This document shows, in pieces, positions 22,069 through 34,708 of a stretch of DNA of 64,000 nt. Under the pieces are notes generated by a model, which saw nothing but the letters and a program-made list of their open reading frames with translations, did not search any database and was not told the origin of the DNA. The stretch spans positions 17,270,501 to 17,334,500 of the forward strand of contig OX327690.1 in NCBI GenBank assembly GCA_946807835.1, in the 5' to 3' direction. The first letter of the stretch is position 1. Every line of letters starts with the position of its first letter. A program made the position numbers and the translations under genes. The stretch is from Ailanthus altissimus. Its lineage: Eukaryota; Streptophyta; Magnoliopsida; Sapindales; Simaroubaceae.

Positions 22069-24481
22069 AAAGCATGAAATTAGAGAGAAAAACTAAGAAT
22101 TTCTAGTGAGAGAAAGCATTTGGAAGCTTGGAATCTTGGAATCTTGAAGACCCTTAAAGATTAAAAGCCCCAAGAGTGTCCCCAACTAGTTTTTCCTTAT
22201 CTCTTTGTTTCATTTACTTTTGTTTAAAGTTTATATTTGTAGTTTGTGTTGTTTGAAAATGATTACTATTATGAACTTTTGAATTAATGTAATTAAGTAT
22301 TTTTACTATAGAAAGCTAAATTTATTGTTCTAAAGCTTGATGTAACTCTATCAAATACTATATTTTTATTTGTTTAGTTGATTAATAACTATATCTTGTG
22401 TTTATTATTTATCATTTTATGAGTTTAATGCTTCTAATTAGATTGAAAAATTGATTAGATGATTTAGACTTGTGGGTTATGTGCTTGAAAAAATTTGACC
22501 CATGTGTTAAAGTTGAATAGTATAACCTTTAATTTTATTAAGTTGGGAGACTAATATAATTAAGGTAATCACTTAAGGGTAGCATAATGCATGTATAGAA
22601 AATAAGTTAGATAGAGATATCAACTTGATTGTGTATGCATAAGTTCTTATTTGATGCTCGGAAGAGGTAATAAGATTAGTTCTAAACCCTTGATTAATGA
22701 ATTCACAAGAATAGTTGTTAACCACTAATTATAAAGAACATAGGAAAGGTAGAGTGAAATAAAGACTCTAGGACCCTTTTACCATAGTAATCTCATCTCC
22801 TTGAATTGTTTAATTGTTAGTTTTAGTATCTTTAATTTTCTTGACCCACTTACTATTTAAGTTATCCTAGATAAAGTTAGGTTGTTAGCACCACAATACT
22901 TAGCATTAATTTAGAGCATCAATCCTCGTGAGAACGATACTCATTCGTCACTTTATTATTTGCTCAAGACTCGTGCACTTGTAGCTTTACATATCATGTG
23001 TGTTTAATTTCACCAATAAGTTTTTGACATTGTTGATGTAGAATGAGGTATTTAGTGAGGACTTGGTACTAAATAGACTCACGAGAATCTTCAACAGACA
23101 TCCCATAAATTCTTCAATAGAGGTCTTCTCGAGTTGAGTAGTATTCGTGGTTCTTTGACCTGAGTGCCACGATGGACTTATAAGTGATCCATCATACTTT
23201 GATTCCACACATGTCAGAGATATTTCATGGTCTGACAACTGGGTTATTGGGAGTATGATTCTCATGGAGTCCAGTATGAATAGATATAGGATCTCTTAGC
23301 TTATATGGGTGAGTTGTATATCTTAATGCTCCAAGATTATATTTCAAAAAGTCTTGTGGCTACAAGTATAAACCCTATAAAAGAGTTTTTCATAAGGTTA
23401 AATAATATTGTAAAGGAGTTTATAAAAATTATTTATGAAAATACAAATCTGAAGGTATGTTCCTAGTCAAATATATAGAGATTTGAAGGTAATGATCTAT
23501 ATATCTAGTCTTTTAGGATATAAGTGATAGAAAGACTATATATGTATAACTGATCTTAACTTATATGGTTTAATGCATTATTTTATAATGTCTTTAACGT
23601 GTGAGTGGGCATCGTTATGGACTTGAGGAAGAGTTCTGTAAGACAAATAGATGTGAACCTAGGGAGTCTCACAATATGAAGTGTACTCATTGTGCACTGG
23701 GGTAGTAGACCAAGTCGAACGGTTCGATTCAGAAAATTTTCAAAAAGCAAGATTTTTTTAAAATCTCTTAGAAAATACACATTTCAAGGTTTAAGTATTA
23801 AGTCTATATTTTATTAGTTAATGTGGTCAATTAATGGGAATTTGATACATGGCATCCATGCATGGTCATTTGTGTAACAAATGGCATCACAAATGGAAAA
23901 ATATGTGACAAACGTCACCCATGCAAATAGTTTGTATAGTTTAAGCTGACAAACAGAATTTGTATGCCTTAAGTATGTGACACTTGTAAAATGCATGGCT
24001 TGTAAGGCTTAAAAGATGGACATGTGTTAAGTGACAATTGGATAAATGTTAAGAGGTTTGAAAAACTTACATTTTAGTCCTAATGTGTGACTATATTTAG
24101 CTAAGTGAATGAAAATGGGCAAGTGTTAAACTTTTTCATTTTAGTTAAGCTTCATTCGACTAAACACATTTTAAGCTGAAACAATTACTGAAAATTTAAA
24201 ATTAAGCTACTATTCTAGCTTCATAATCCCACCGGATGTTATGGACTTGAATAGCCATTGAATTCACTAGGGATGAGGTTCCAGAATGGATTTCTACATC
24301 GAAAGTCTTTAAGGGTATATTTCTGGATTCTATTATTGTAATAGACTTCAATTAAACATGTGTTTGTTAAATAAAAAATTAGATTTCCATTCCGCTATGT
24401 ATATGTATGTTTGACATGCATTAATTATTCAATGAACATTATCACATGTATACACTCTTATATACACACTGCAACATGTCT

Positions 24482-25897
24482 TACCAGCATAAGAATGAGT
24501 GGTTTAAAGCCATGTAAAAAGAGATCAAATCTTTATATGAGAACCACACTTATAAGTTAGTGAAGTTACCTAAGGGTAAAAGAACTATGAAGAACAAATA
24601 AGTTTACAGTTTGATAATTAAAAATATCTCACAACTCAAGTACAAGCGTAGATTGGTTATGAAAAGGTTTGATCAGAAGAAATAAATTGACATTAAATTT
24701 TTTTCCTCTTATAATGAAGATGTGTTTTTATTAGAGTTGTTCTTGGTTTAGTAGCATATTTAAAATTAGAGATTGAGCAACTTGATATAAAGAAAACTTT
24801 CCTTTATAGTAATTTGAAGAAGGAAATCAACATGGCGTAGCTTGAGGTTTTTATAGTCAAAGATAAAGAAAATATTGTATGCAAGTTAAAGAAAAGTCAT
24901 CTAAATAATGGTATAAACAAATTTGATTCTTTCATAGAGGATCACGATCTCAATAGAACTAGATCAAACCATTGTGTTTTTGCATAAAGATTTATTAATA
25001 ATGATTGCATTATTCTCTTACTTTATATGGATGATATGCTGATTATTGTGATGATGTTAGTTTAGTTCAAGAATTGAAGAGAGAATTTTGTAAGTCTTTA
25101 TTATGAAGGACTTAGGACTATAAAATAGATTCTTGCTATAAATATATCGTGTGATAGGAAAAATTAGAATTTGTTTATCTTAAGAAAACTATGTTGAAAG
25201 GGTTCTTGAAAGATTCAACATAAATAAGTCAAACCCAATTTGTTTACTATTTGCAGGTAATGCAAGTTTAGCTCCAAGAAATGTCCTACAAGTGATAAAT
25301 AAAATTAAAATATGAGTATAGTCCCTTATGCATCAGCTGTTGGTCATTTATGTTTGCTATGATTTGTATTAGGCCAAATATTATTCATGTAGTTGGAATT
25401 GTCAGTTGATTTTTCTCTAATCTTGGCAAATATCTAAACAATAATAAAATGAATTCTTAGATATCTTAGAGGCACTTATAAGATATTTGTGTTTTAGTAG
25501 TGACAAACTTGTGTTGTTTCGGTAGACATGCAAATATGACAAAAGATGTGGATTTTAAAAAGTTTACATTAGGATTTTGATTACATTTATAAGAAGAGTT
25601 ATGTCATGGCAATTCAGACTTCAGAAGTATGCTACTTTGTCTACCATAGAGTTTAGTGTGAAGCAAGAGTGATGTAATGTCTATTGTAATAGTCTAACTA
25701 TTATTTTCTTAGAAAAAACCTAAACTTTGACTCAAGATTTAAGCACATTGATGCTAGACATCATTAGGTGGGTAATGTGTAGAATTAAAGTTGTTACACC
25801 TTGAAAAGATTTACACAAGTGAGAATAGATCGAATAGGATTACAAAACTGTTGTTCCATAAGAAGCTTCAAGTTTATAATCAGGCTTAGTGGAGCCT
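24482..25897 (+). pseudogene. Copia-A reverse transcriptase and RNase H, fragment 3
   Basis: Resumes after LTR-C with NEWFKAM, EEIKSLYENHTYKLVKLPKGK and a decayed KNKWVY, the start of copia RT. The catalytic YMDD box is present in LYMDDMLII near 25020. RNase H-like sequence follows to about 25700, and HIDARHH and KLLFHKKLQ near the C-terminus. The frame runs into AGLVEP, where Gypsy-D is inserted. Many stops make it non-coding. Confidence 0.85.
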
Positions 25898-26193
25898 GAC
25901 ACGTTTAGAATATAGGAGTTTATTTTCAAGTGTAGAATTGTTAAAGTAATAAATAACTCGGTGAGAATGGGATCGATCCACAGGGAAGTGGAATTAAAAT
26001 TACAAACTATATATACTTTAAGGACAATTAAAAAATATAAGATGTTTGTAAATAATAATTCAATTAACAAATTGAAATAAAAGCTAAGGTTAGGAGGATC
26101 TACTCTTAGCATATGAAATATAAATATATTCAACTATTTTTATAACTTAATTGACATCCTCACACAAAGGAGGTTCCAATCGAAAGATATAAC

Positions 26194-29100
26194 TGTGAGT
26201 GATTTTAAACCTAAAGTGCATGCATATGAGTTTATATCTATCATTCAAATATAGCATACGTATCACATACGTACATGCGCAGCAGATGAGCAGAATATAA
26301 ATTACTCAATGATAAACACAAATGAATTTTTACATATTATCTCATTATTATAAAATACTTCAATATTGAAAAATAGTACCTTATAAAGCTTTTGGTATTT
26401 GGTTGAACCAGAGTAGCCACATTGAAGCAACCAGTTCACAATTCTAGTTCCTCAATAAGGTAGGTTTGAGGAAGCTAGAATAGCAGCTTTTTCAGCAAAG
26501 GATTCAACTTTTGAATCCTTGTTTCTACCTTGTAGTATGGGTGACCAAAATGGAAGAGTTGTGTTTTTGTGCTCTCAACACTTGAGAGAATTTTCTAATA
26601 CTTAACAAAATCCACTTTTCTCTCTCTTATTCTCCTATTGGCTGAATTTCTTGATTAATTGAGCAACTAATTGTTCTTTTATTTGTTTATTATTTTCTTT
26701 CATTTTCTCAAATAATGTCGTCTATTAATTAAGTCAATGTTTGCCATTAGTGTTTTGTTTATAATAAACCAAATGAAAACAAAACAAAATAAAAAATCAT
26801 TTAAATGAACTTAGCCTTAATCTAAGCTAAATGAGAAAATACTTTCTCATTATTAAGAAATATCTTACGGCCTACCATTAACAAATGCCACCTATTTATA
26901 CTTATTAAATTATTTAATTAATACTAAACAAATAATTTAATCAAATTAAATCATGGTAGAAATACATGCCAATTTAAATTAAAAAATGAATTGTTTGATT
27001 TCAATTTAAATAATAATATCATATATTATTATTATTATTTTATTCAATAAATATTTTAATGAATAAAATAATGATATTATTTCTCCAACAAATAAGGTCA
27101 TTTTGGTAAAATTTCAAAATCAAACAATAATTAGCCCATAATGTGCCATGTGTTAATATCTCATTGGTCAATAACTAATTGTTAACTAATTAATGTACTT
27201 AACTCTTAAGTCTTAACACATGCACGATGATGACCACTTTAAATTATATATTTAAAAATGGTTTTTTATCATTATTTTGTATTACTTGTGTCTTTAACCC
27301 CCCTTAACTTAAGTATGTTTATAATATTGTACCTAATTAGCTTTTAACTGTTTTGTGGTAGGTATGGTAAAATAGGCATAACTTTCTACTTAGAAATTCA
27401 ATTGAAGTGATTCTTGATCCTATGAAGAGTTGACTTAATGGGATAATATATTGTATTTCACAAGGCATTCGAAATTTGAGTGTTTAGAATGTGAAAATGG
27501 CCTAAAACAGTACTAATCTGCAATACAGGCCCAATCCGAATAGTCATCAGTATTGGCCCATAATTATAGAAATACGTATCCAATATGTATGAGACAACTC
27601 AATTTGGAAAGATAGGAAACTTATTTACAACTTTGATGTTTTGAGTGACAGCTAATTCGAACCACATCAATTCCAAATTAGATAAGCAAGTAAGTGCATT
27701 AATGATAATCAATATAAATTATTTGCCACCATTCTTGATTTTTATCATCCAAGTGGTTCCCTTTTCATTTGTCTCGATTCATCTATATTTTTTTTTATAA
27801 ATATGTAGTATGTTTATGCTCAAAACATATAATTAGAGAGCTAGATTTTAGTTTAAAACACTTGTATTTTGTATTATCTCTTTGTAATATTATTTCTCTT
27901 GTTTACTATTGTAAAGTCATGCTATCTCTTCTTCCATTTCTTTTTTTTTTTTTAGTTTTATTATGTCCAAGTAATTTTTTTATGCTAAGGTGAAAGGGTG
28001 AAACTTTTGGCAAGGTAATACTTAACTCTTATTCATGAATTTAATATTTTATTCTTAAGTTATACAATTTATATATGATGTATTTATTTTATTTGTAATA
28101 TTAATATCCTTTCTTTTAAGTGCTGTATCTTAATTTATTATTGACAAACTTTATACTTGACACAATAAATTCTTGAAACTATTTATAAGATTTGGCGTAT
28201 ATACCATTTCTTGTAAAATGAGAGTCTTGATTTATTGTAGACAAATATAAAGATAGACATAATAAATACTTCAACTCATTTATAAGATTTGATGTATAAT
28301 AATTGAAAGAAATAAATACTACTTAATATATAAATAATGATGAACTTTAATTGTTATATTTTTCGGTTAGAACCTCCTTTGTGTAAAGATTCCAATTGAG
28401 TTATAAAAAGAGTTAAATATATTCTTACTTCTTATGCCAAGAGTGAGTTCCCCTTAACCTTAGCTTTTATTTGAATTAGTTAATTGAATTAATATTTACA
28501 AATATCTTATACTGCATTAATTATCTTTAAAGTATTTATAGTTTGTAATTTTAATTCTACTTCCCTGTAGATCGACCCCGTTTTCACCGAGTTATTTATT
28601 ACTTTGACAATCCGGCAATTGGGAATAAACTCCTATCTTCTGAACGTGTTACATGACCGGAGGAAAACCAAAGTAAATGTCCGGTATGCTAAAAAATTTT
28701 AGATCGAACTTTTCAATTTGATACGCTGTCCCAGTGCACAACGAGTACATTTCATATTACATGACTCTTTAGGTCCACTCCCGATTTGTCAAACAGAATT
28801 ATTCTGTGAGTCCGAGATCGATGCCCCACACATACATCACGAATATTACAAATCAGTTTAGTAGACCATATAAGTTGAGGTCATAGCGCATACGTATAAA
28901 CCTTTCGCCAATCATATCTTGGAAGAGCAAGGATATAGATTACTTCCGTCAAATTTCTATGTGCTCATCTGTGAACTAATCTCTAGATACATATCTTAAT
29001 AAATAATATATGCATATACTTTTACAGTATTGTTTAACCTTGTAGAAAACTCTTTTTTTGGGTTTATTGCTTATGGTCATAAGACTTTCAAGATGCATTT

Positions 29101-29895
29101 TTTGAGCATCTGGATATATAACTCGTCCATGTGTGCTGACGGATCTTATATCTGTACACACTGTACTCCATAAGCATCAGACTATACCCAGCAACACCCA
29201 ACGATCACACCTTGAAAGGTCTGTGACATGCATGAAACCAAAGTATGATGGATCACTTACAAGCCCACCATGGTACTCAAGTTAAAGGGCCACGTATATT
29301 ACTCAAATCGAGATGACCTTCCACTGACAGCTTTATGGGATGTCTATTGGGGTCCTTGTTGAGTCTGTTCTGTATTCATTCTTGACTGAACACTTGTATA
29401 CTATATGAATTTTCAGTAAGTCCATGGTTAGCTAAGAACAACCATTTAGGTATTGTATACATTGGTATATGTAAAAGGATTTCATTGATAGACCTACATC
29501 GGTGAATTAAGATTAGGAACATATAATTTGATAATAGACTTACATAAGAATATTTCTTAGCACTTATTGCAACTCTTACAACTAAGTTATTACTAATGTA
29601 TTCTTAGGTCTTTGTACCATTACAGACAAAATTTTAACTTTTTGATTTCACTAATTAATATAACATGCTAACTCTTTAGTATTTATAGTTTTCAGTGATG
29701 CTAACTCTTGGTATTGATCTAAATTTTTTTAGACCAAATCTAAACTCCTTCAGATTATATAATGCCTGTAGCATCACAAGCATTGAACTATTTAATAATA
29801 GTAATTAGCGATTTAACAAATAATGTATTGTATAAATATTATAAAATAAAATCTTCATACAACAATGGGATGGTACGTGAGCACAAATCCCAGCA
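26194..29895 (-). repeat. 3' LTR of Copia-E, split by solo LTR-F
   Basis: Pieces 26194-27227 and 28652-29895 align with the 5' LTR at 34709-37018. Similarity is roughly 88% in most parts, but only one mismatch is seen over 388 bases (about 28737-29124 against 35829-36215). Confidence 0.93.
27228..28651 (+). mobile_element. LTR-F: solo gypsy LTR in the Copia-E 3' LTR
   Basis: 1424 bases starting TGATGACCACTTTAAATTAT and ending TCTGAACGTGTTA, the same family as the Gypsy-D LTRs but in plus orientation. Flanks CACGA (27223-27227) and CATGA (28652-28656) look like a 5-bp target duplication with one change. The uninterrupted site is seen at 35747-35757 in the other Copia-E LTR. The terminal two or three bases are uncertain. 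Confidence 0.92.
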
Positions 29896-29896
29896 A

Positions 29897-29914
29897 ACTC
29901 CTACTTTCTCTAGT
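29897..29914 (-). other. Polypurine tract of Copia-E
   Basis: The minus strand reads CTAGAGAAAGTAGGAGTT directly before the 3' LTR start TGCTGGGATTTG. This is the expected plus-strand primer position. Confidence 0.75.
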
Positions 29915-30199
29915 GCCATTCATAGTGGTATCTTATACCATAGACTCCATGTATTTCTCAAACACCTTTGAAGTTAAGGCCTTAGTCAGTGGGTCTGCTA
30001 CATTATTTACAGAGTCAACTCTATAAATTATTACATCTCCCATAACCAAGATTTCTTTAATTATATGGTATTTTCTCTCCACATGCTTAGATCTCTGGTG
30101 CGCTCTTAGCTCTTTTGCTTATGCAATGGCTCCATTGTTGTCTCAGAATAAAGGGATATGATCCATCAAGCTTGGGATAATCCCGAGCTTGGTGATAAA

Positions 30200-33100
30200 C
30201 TTGCGTATCTACACTACTTCCTTTGCTGCCTTAGAGGTTGCAATGTATTTCGCTTTAGTTATTGAATCAGATATGGATCTCTGTTTGGTGCTCTTCCAAC
30301 TCATTGCAGTATCATTGAGGATAAATACATATCCAGATGTAGACTTTCTATCATCTAGATCAGACTGAAAGTCTGAATCTGTGTATCCCTTAACCTGCAA
30401 ATCACTTTCACCATAAATGAGAAACTTGTCCTTTGTACCCTTAAAGTATTTAAGGATATGTTTGACTGTCATCTAATGGCTGTCACCTAGATCAGAATTA
30501 TACCAGCTAGTAACACTTATAGCCATGCTCATGTCAGGTCTCGTGCACATTATAACATACATCAAGCTGCATACAGCTGATACATATGGCATTTTAGACA
30601 TTCTAACTCTTTCATCTTCCGTTTGATGAGATATTTTCCTCAAAAGATGAATGTCATGTTTGAAAGGTACATTAGCTGTCTTATAGTTAGTAAAATTGTA
30701 CATTTCAAGAACACTATCAATTTATGATGATTGAGAGAGTCCTATTAACTTCTTAGCTCTATCTCTATAAACCTTTATACCTAATATATAAGAAGTTTCT
30801 CCTAAGTCATTTATAGAGAAGTTTTTATTTAGATAACTCTTGACTGATTGTAACATACCGATATCATTTTCAATGATCAGTATGTTATCCATGTAGAGAA
30901 TTAATAAGATAACTATGTTTCCACTGGCCTTTTTATACACACATGGTTCCTCATCATTTTTTATGAAACCAGATCCTTTGATTACCTCATCAAAATGAAG
31001 GTTCTAACTCTGAGAAGCCTGCTTAAGCCCATAAATAGACTTCTTCAGTTTGCATACTAGACCTATGGATTTGTTGGATGCAAAACCTTTAAGCTATTCT
31101 ATGTATATCTCTTCCTCGAGATATCTATTTAGTAATGTCGTCTTTACATCCATCTGTCATATCTCATAGTCATAATATGCAGCAATAGCCAATAAAATTT
31201 GTATTGACTTCTATATCGCTACCAGTGCAAAGGTTTTCTTATAATCGATCCCAGATTATTGAGAATAAGCTTTTATAACCAATCGGGCTTTGAAGGTCCC
31301 TACCTTTCCATCGGGCCCACGCTTCCACTTGTAAATCCATTTACAACAGATATGAACTATTTCTTCAGGAAGCTCAACCAAGTTTCAGACTTGATTATGA
31401 TGAATTGAGTCAATTTCGAATTTCATGGCTTCTTGTCACTTCTTTGAGTTGATGTCTAACATCGCATCCTTATAAGTTAAAGGATCGTTTTCTTCCATTA
31501 AGAAAACTTAAAGTGCATATTCAAGCATCTGACCATACCTAGTAGGTGACCTGGACATCTTTTTAGACCTACATGGAGGGTATGTTAAAGGTATTCTGCT
31601 TAATTGATTTTGAGATTCCATCTCGGTTTCATGTTTATTATGATTTGCTTCATCAAGCACAATCTTTCTACATTTGACATACATTTCCATTATTTTCTCT
31701 ACCTTAAGTCTGAACTCTTTAAACTTTTTAAAAGTTTCTGACTTGTGTTTCATAAGAAACACATACCTATATCGTGATAAATCATCGATAAAGGTAACAA
31801 AGTATCAAAACCCACCCATTGCAGCGTGGTTCTTTGGACCACATATATCATTATGTATTAGTTTCAATAAATCAGTGGCACGATGTCCAACACCAGTGAA
31901 TGGAGATTTAGTCATTTTTTATTGAATACAAGATTCATAAACTACGTAAGGTTCTATGGTCAAATCAGGTATCTGACCATTCTTAACCAGACGGGTTAGG
32001 ATTCTTACACCTATATAACCCAATCTCATGTGCCACAATTCAGTATCATTTAAAGCTTCTACACTATTACTAGTGCTATCCTGTACATTCATAACATTTC
32101 TCGTTGTATCCAAAATATAATGCCCATTAATTAATTGACACTCAGCTAATAAAATATCAAATATATCACATAAATATAAAGAACGATTCTTAATATAGGT
32201 ATGATACCCTTCACTGTCAAGTACAGAAAGATAGATAATCTGTCTGATCATAGTAGGCACAAAATAATAGTTATAAAGTACAACAGTTTTATTACAAGGG
32301 AGAATCAAATCATAATGTCCTACAACCTCGACCCGTATGAGATCACCATTTCCTACTTGAAGCTGTAACTCTTCGGCTATAGCAATCTAACTTCCTTCAG
32401 ACCTTGCAACATATTGCAGATGTGAAAAAGATTTACAGTATCTAATTCCCAGCCAATACTAGCATCAAATGCTAAAGAAATGTCAATAATAGGAAAGATA
32501 ATACCTAAGGAAGTCTTCTTCATAATGGCAAGGTATTTGGGGCAGTTGCGTTTTCAGTGCCTATCCTTACTGCAATGAAAGCAATTACTTTTCGCTTTCA
32601 GTTTCTTTAGTGGCTTGGATATCTATTGTCGCTGAGGACCCATCTTAGGTATATGCCTCACCTTTCTTTTCTTCTTTCTTTTGGACTTCCCAAAAGACCT
32701 CAAAGTCAAAGATGAAGCACCATGAATAAAGAGGGTTGACCCTCCTTTATGCATGTCCTTATTTGCTGTCTTCAGCATATTGTGAAGATCAGCATAAGTA
32801 GGGGTCATTACTTGTATATTGAAGTTCATGATGAACTGTGCATATGACCCAGGCAGCGACTGGAGAATCAAACTATTCCCTAGGTTATTGCTTAAAGATA
32901 TGTCTATAGACTCAAGCCTCTCGATTAATCCTATCATCTTGAGAACATGAGAACTTATTGGACTGCCCTCAGGGAGCTTTGCCTAAAATATCGCTTTGGC
33001 GACCCTATAGTTTTCAATTTGGGATCGGTCACCAAAGAGCTCCCTGAAATAGAGCATAATGTTGTTGGAATTGTCCATGCAGACATGCTCCCTCTACAGC

Positions 33101-33330
33101 TCAGTGGACATTGAGGCGAGGATGTACAATTTAACTTTTAAATCATCATCCACCCATTTTTGATATGTTACCTTTTCTTCCTCGGTGGCATTTTCAGAAA
33201 GACCTCTGGGTATCTTTTGGTTAATAATATATCCCAGTCTTTCTGAATCCAGAATAATTTTGAGATTCATGTACCAGTCAAAGAAATTCTCGGCACCTTT
33301 GAGTTGGTTTGTATTCATTATACGCACCAA
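30200..33330 (-). pseudogene. Copia-E gag-pol, decayed
   Basis: In element order: gag (33330-33094, MVRIMNTNQLKGAENFFDWY; 32937-32623, with SYAQFIMNFNIQVMTPTYAD and a basic SKRKKKRKVR stretch), gag-pre-integrase (32308-31919, LWHMRLGYIGVR and CESC-like), integrase (about 31925-31500), RT with YMDN in place of YxDD (30940-30722), connection (30703-30473, CTRPDMSMAI) and RNase H (30472-30209, YTDSDFQSDLDDRKSTSGY). Frames are separated by stops and shifts. The RNase H piece is the best preserved. Copia-G gag is the intact parallel. Confidence 0.9.
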
Positions 33331-33579
33331 AGGATTTAAAGATGTCGTCCTAGCTTACACAAGTCAAATAAAATAATATTAGAAGATGTTAGCGAAAATT
33401 ATTATCAAAATTGCTAATAATACATTTTAAATCATGGGTATAACATTTATACATTTTTTAATTTAAAATGTCCTCCCACTATTTTACGTAATCCCTCTAA
33501 TCTCTCAAAACGAGATAACGGCGGTTTAAATTATTTTAAACTATACAGCGGAAAGTGGACCTCATTGACATTTTACTTC

Positions 33580-34610
33580 GGCCGTACACTGTAATGATCT
33601 AGACCTTTGTAAACCCAAAAGATAGACAACTCTTATCAATTGCATCTCATGCAATTCCTACTCTTAATCCTAAATACACCTTACCTGCACATTGTAGCAA
33701 TCTATGATAAGTGTATTACAGATTAACTTGTCCATTATTAAATATATGCTACCGGTACTGCCGTATACTGTAGCAATTTAAGGCAATACTTTTACCTATA
33801 TTTGCCTCATCTCATGTTTAACTGGTATAGTCTAAATCATACAAACCAAAAATCCTCACACTGTTGCGATCTTGGGAAAGGCCAATATAACATAGCTAAC
33901 ACCGTATTGACAAGACAGATCAATAATAAAATACTATCTCATAATATAATATTATTCAATCTATTTAAGAGAGATTTTTTACTCTTTTTTTTATAATACA
34001 AAGACTTAATCCCCATCTCATGAAGAGGTAATTCTCAATCAAACATTAATTTGTGTGTAACCATAACTAACCCTCACCAATAGGGCCCTCATTGTGTTTA
34101 CCAATATAAAAAAATTATCCCGGTTTATAATACAACCTAATAACTTTTATCATTGTAACTCATAAACCCCTACATGATTAAAAAAATATTTTAAACAATT
34201 TAAAACATAATTAGAGTGAGTGTTATCGGCGTCACTGTGATAAGCCCACCGTATGGCAGCACCAAGAGAGCATAGACCCTAGCGCCACGGCACTCAATAG
34301 TCAACGCTGTAGTGCCCTGTGTTTGGCATTGTAGTGCCCTGTGTTTGGCATTGCAGCGCCAGGGCCTAGAGGCCCCTTAGCGCTGCAGCGCTCAGTGCCT
34401 GACGCTGCGGCGCAAATTCCAGAATTAGTGCTTAAGCGCCCATTCACCTAGCACTGGGGAGCCTAGCACCTAGGGTTACAGCGCCAGGGCCTGGTAACCC
34501 TAGCGTCGCAGTGTCAGCTATCCAGCACTGAGGTGCTAAAATAAAATTTTCCAGCACCTCGGCGCTGAGCACTTATGGCCGTGGCGCTCGAGTGCTCCCC
34601 ATTTTTGGTA
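33580..34610 (-). promoter_or_regulatory. Copia-E untranslated leader
   Basis: Holds four decayed copies of the CTGTAGCAATnTTGGG motif (near 33588, 33690, 33768, 33862) and a GC-rich block at about 34230-34600. That block contains a 14-bp perfect palindrome AGCGCTGCAGCGCT (34379-34392) and a doubled 22-base unit starting GTAGTGCCCTGTG (about 34310-34353). Counterparts are 3900-4900 in Copia-0 and 54440-55170 in Copia-G. Confidence 0.6.
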
Positions 34611-34694
34611 TACCCATTTCAACAACTTAAAATGCACCTTTTAAGCATTGGAACATTACCAACAACAATTTTATAGTTAAAACACTCAAAATCG

Positions 34695-34706
34695 CCGTGA
34701 TACCAT
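34695..34706 (-). other. Primer binding site of Copia-E
   Basis: The minus strand reads ATGGTATCACGG two bases inside the LTR edge, matching the initiator-Met tRNA class TGGTATCA. Confidence 0.85.
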
Positions 34707-34708
34707 TT

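Larger units (their letters stand above)
18479..23045. mobile_element. Decayed gypsy-like remnants inserted in LTR-C
   Basis: The right end (about 22880-23045) reads like a gypsy LTR end: CCTCGTGAGAACGATACTC, CTCGTGCACTTG, then AAGTTTTTGACATTGTTGATG. The last resembles a CpG-decayed version of the primer site after AAGTTTTTGGTGCCGTTGC-type sequence. The left part (about 18600-18760) resembles the same kind of LTR end in opposite orientation (CAAGTATACG..., ACAAGGATAATTATTATTC). No coding domain survives. Exact borders are uncertain; a CATTG at both edges might be a target duplication. Confidence 0.45.
18050..24476 (+). mobile_element. LTR-C: solo copia LTR (plus orientation) with a decayed insertion inside
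   Basis: Starts TGTTGGAGATAATGCTTACG and ends CTGCAACA, flanked by direct repeats TGTCT (18045-18049 and 24477-24481). The outer parts (about 18050-18478 and 23050-24476) align with the Copia-G LTR, for example around GATCTGAAAGAGTTTAGGTTAG and TACTAAATAGACTC. They add up to about 1.9 kb, a little less than a full LTR. The middle 4.5 kb is foreign. It sits in the Copia-A frame just before RT. Confidence 0.85.
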
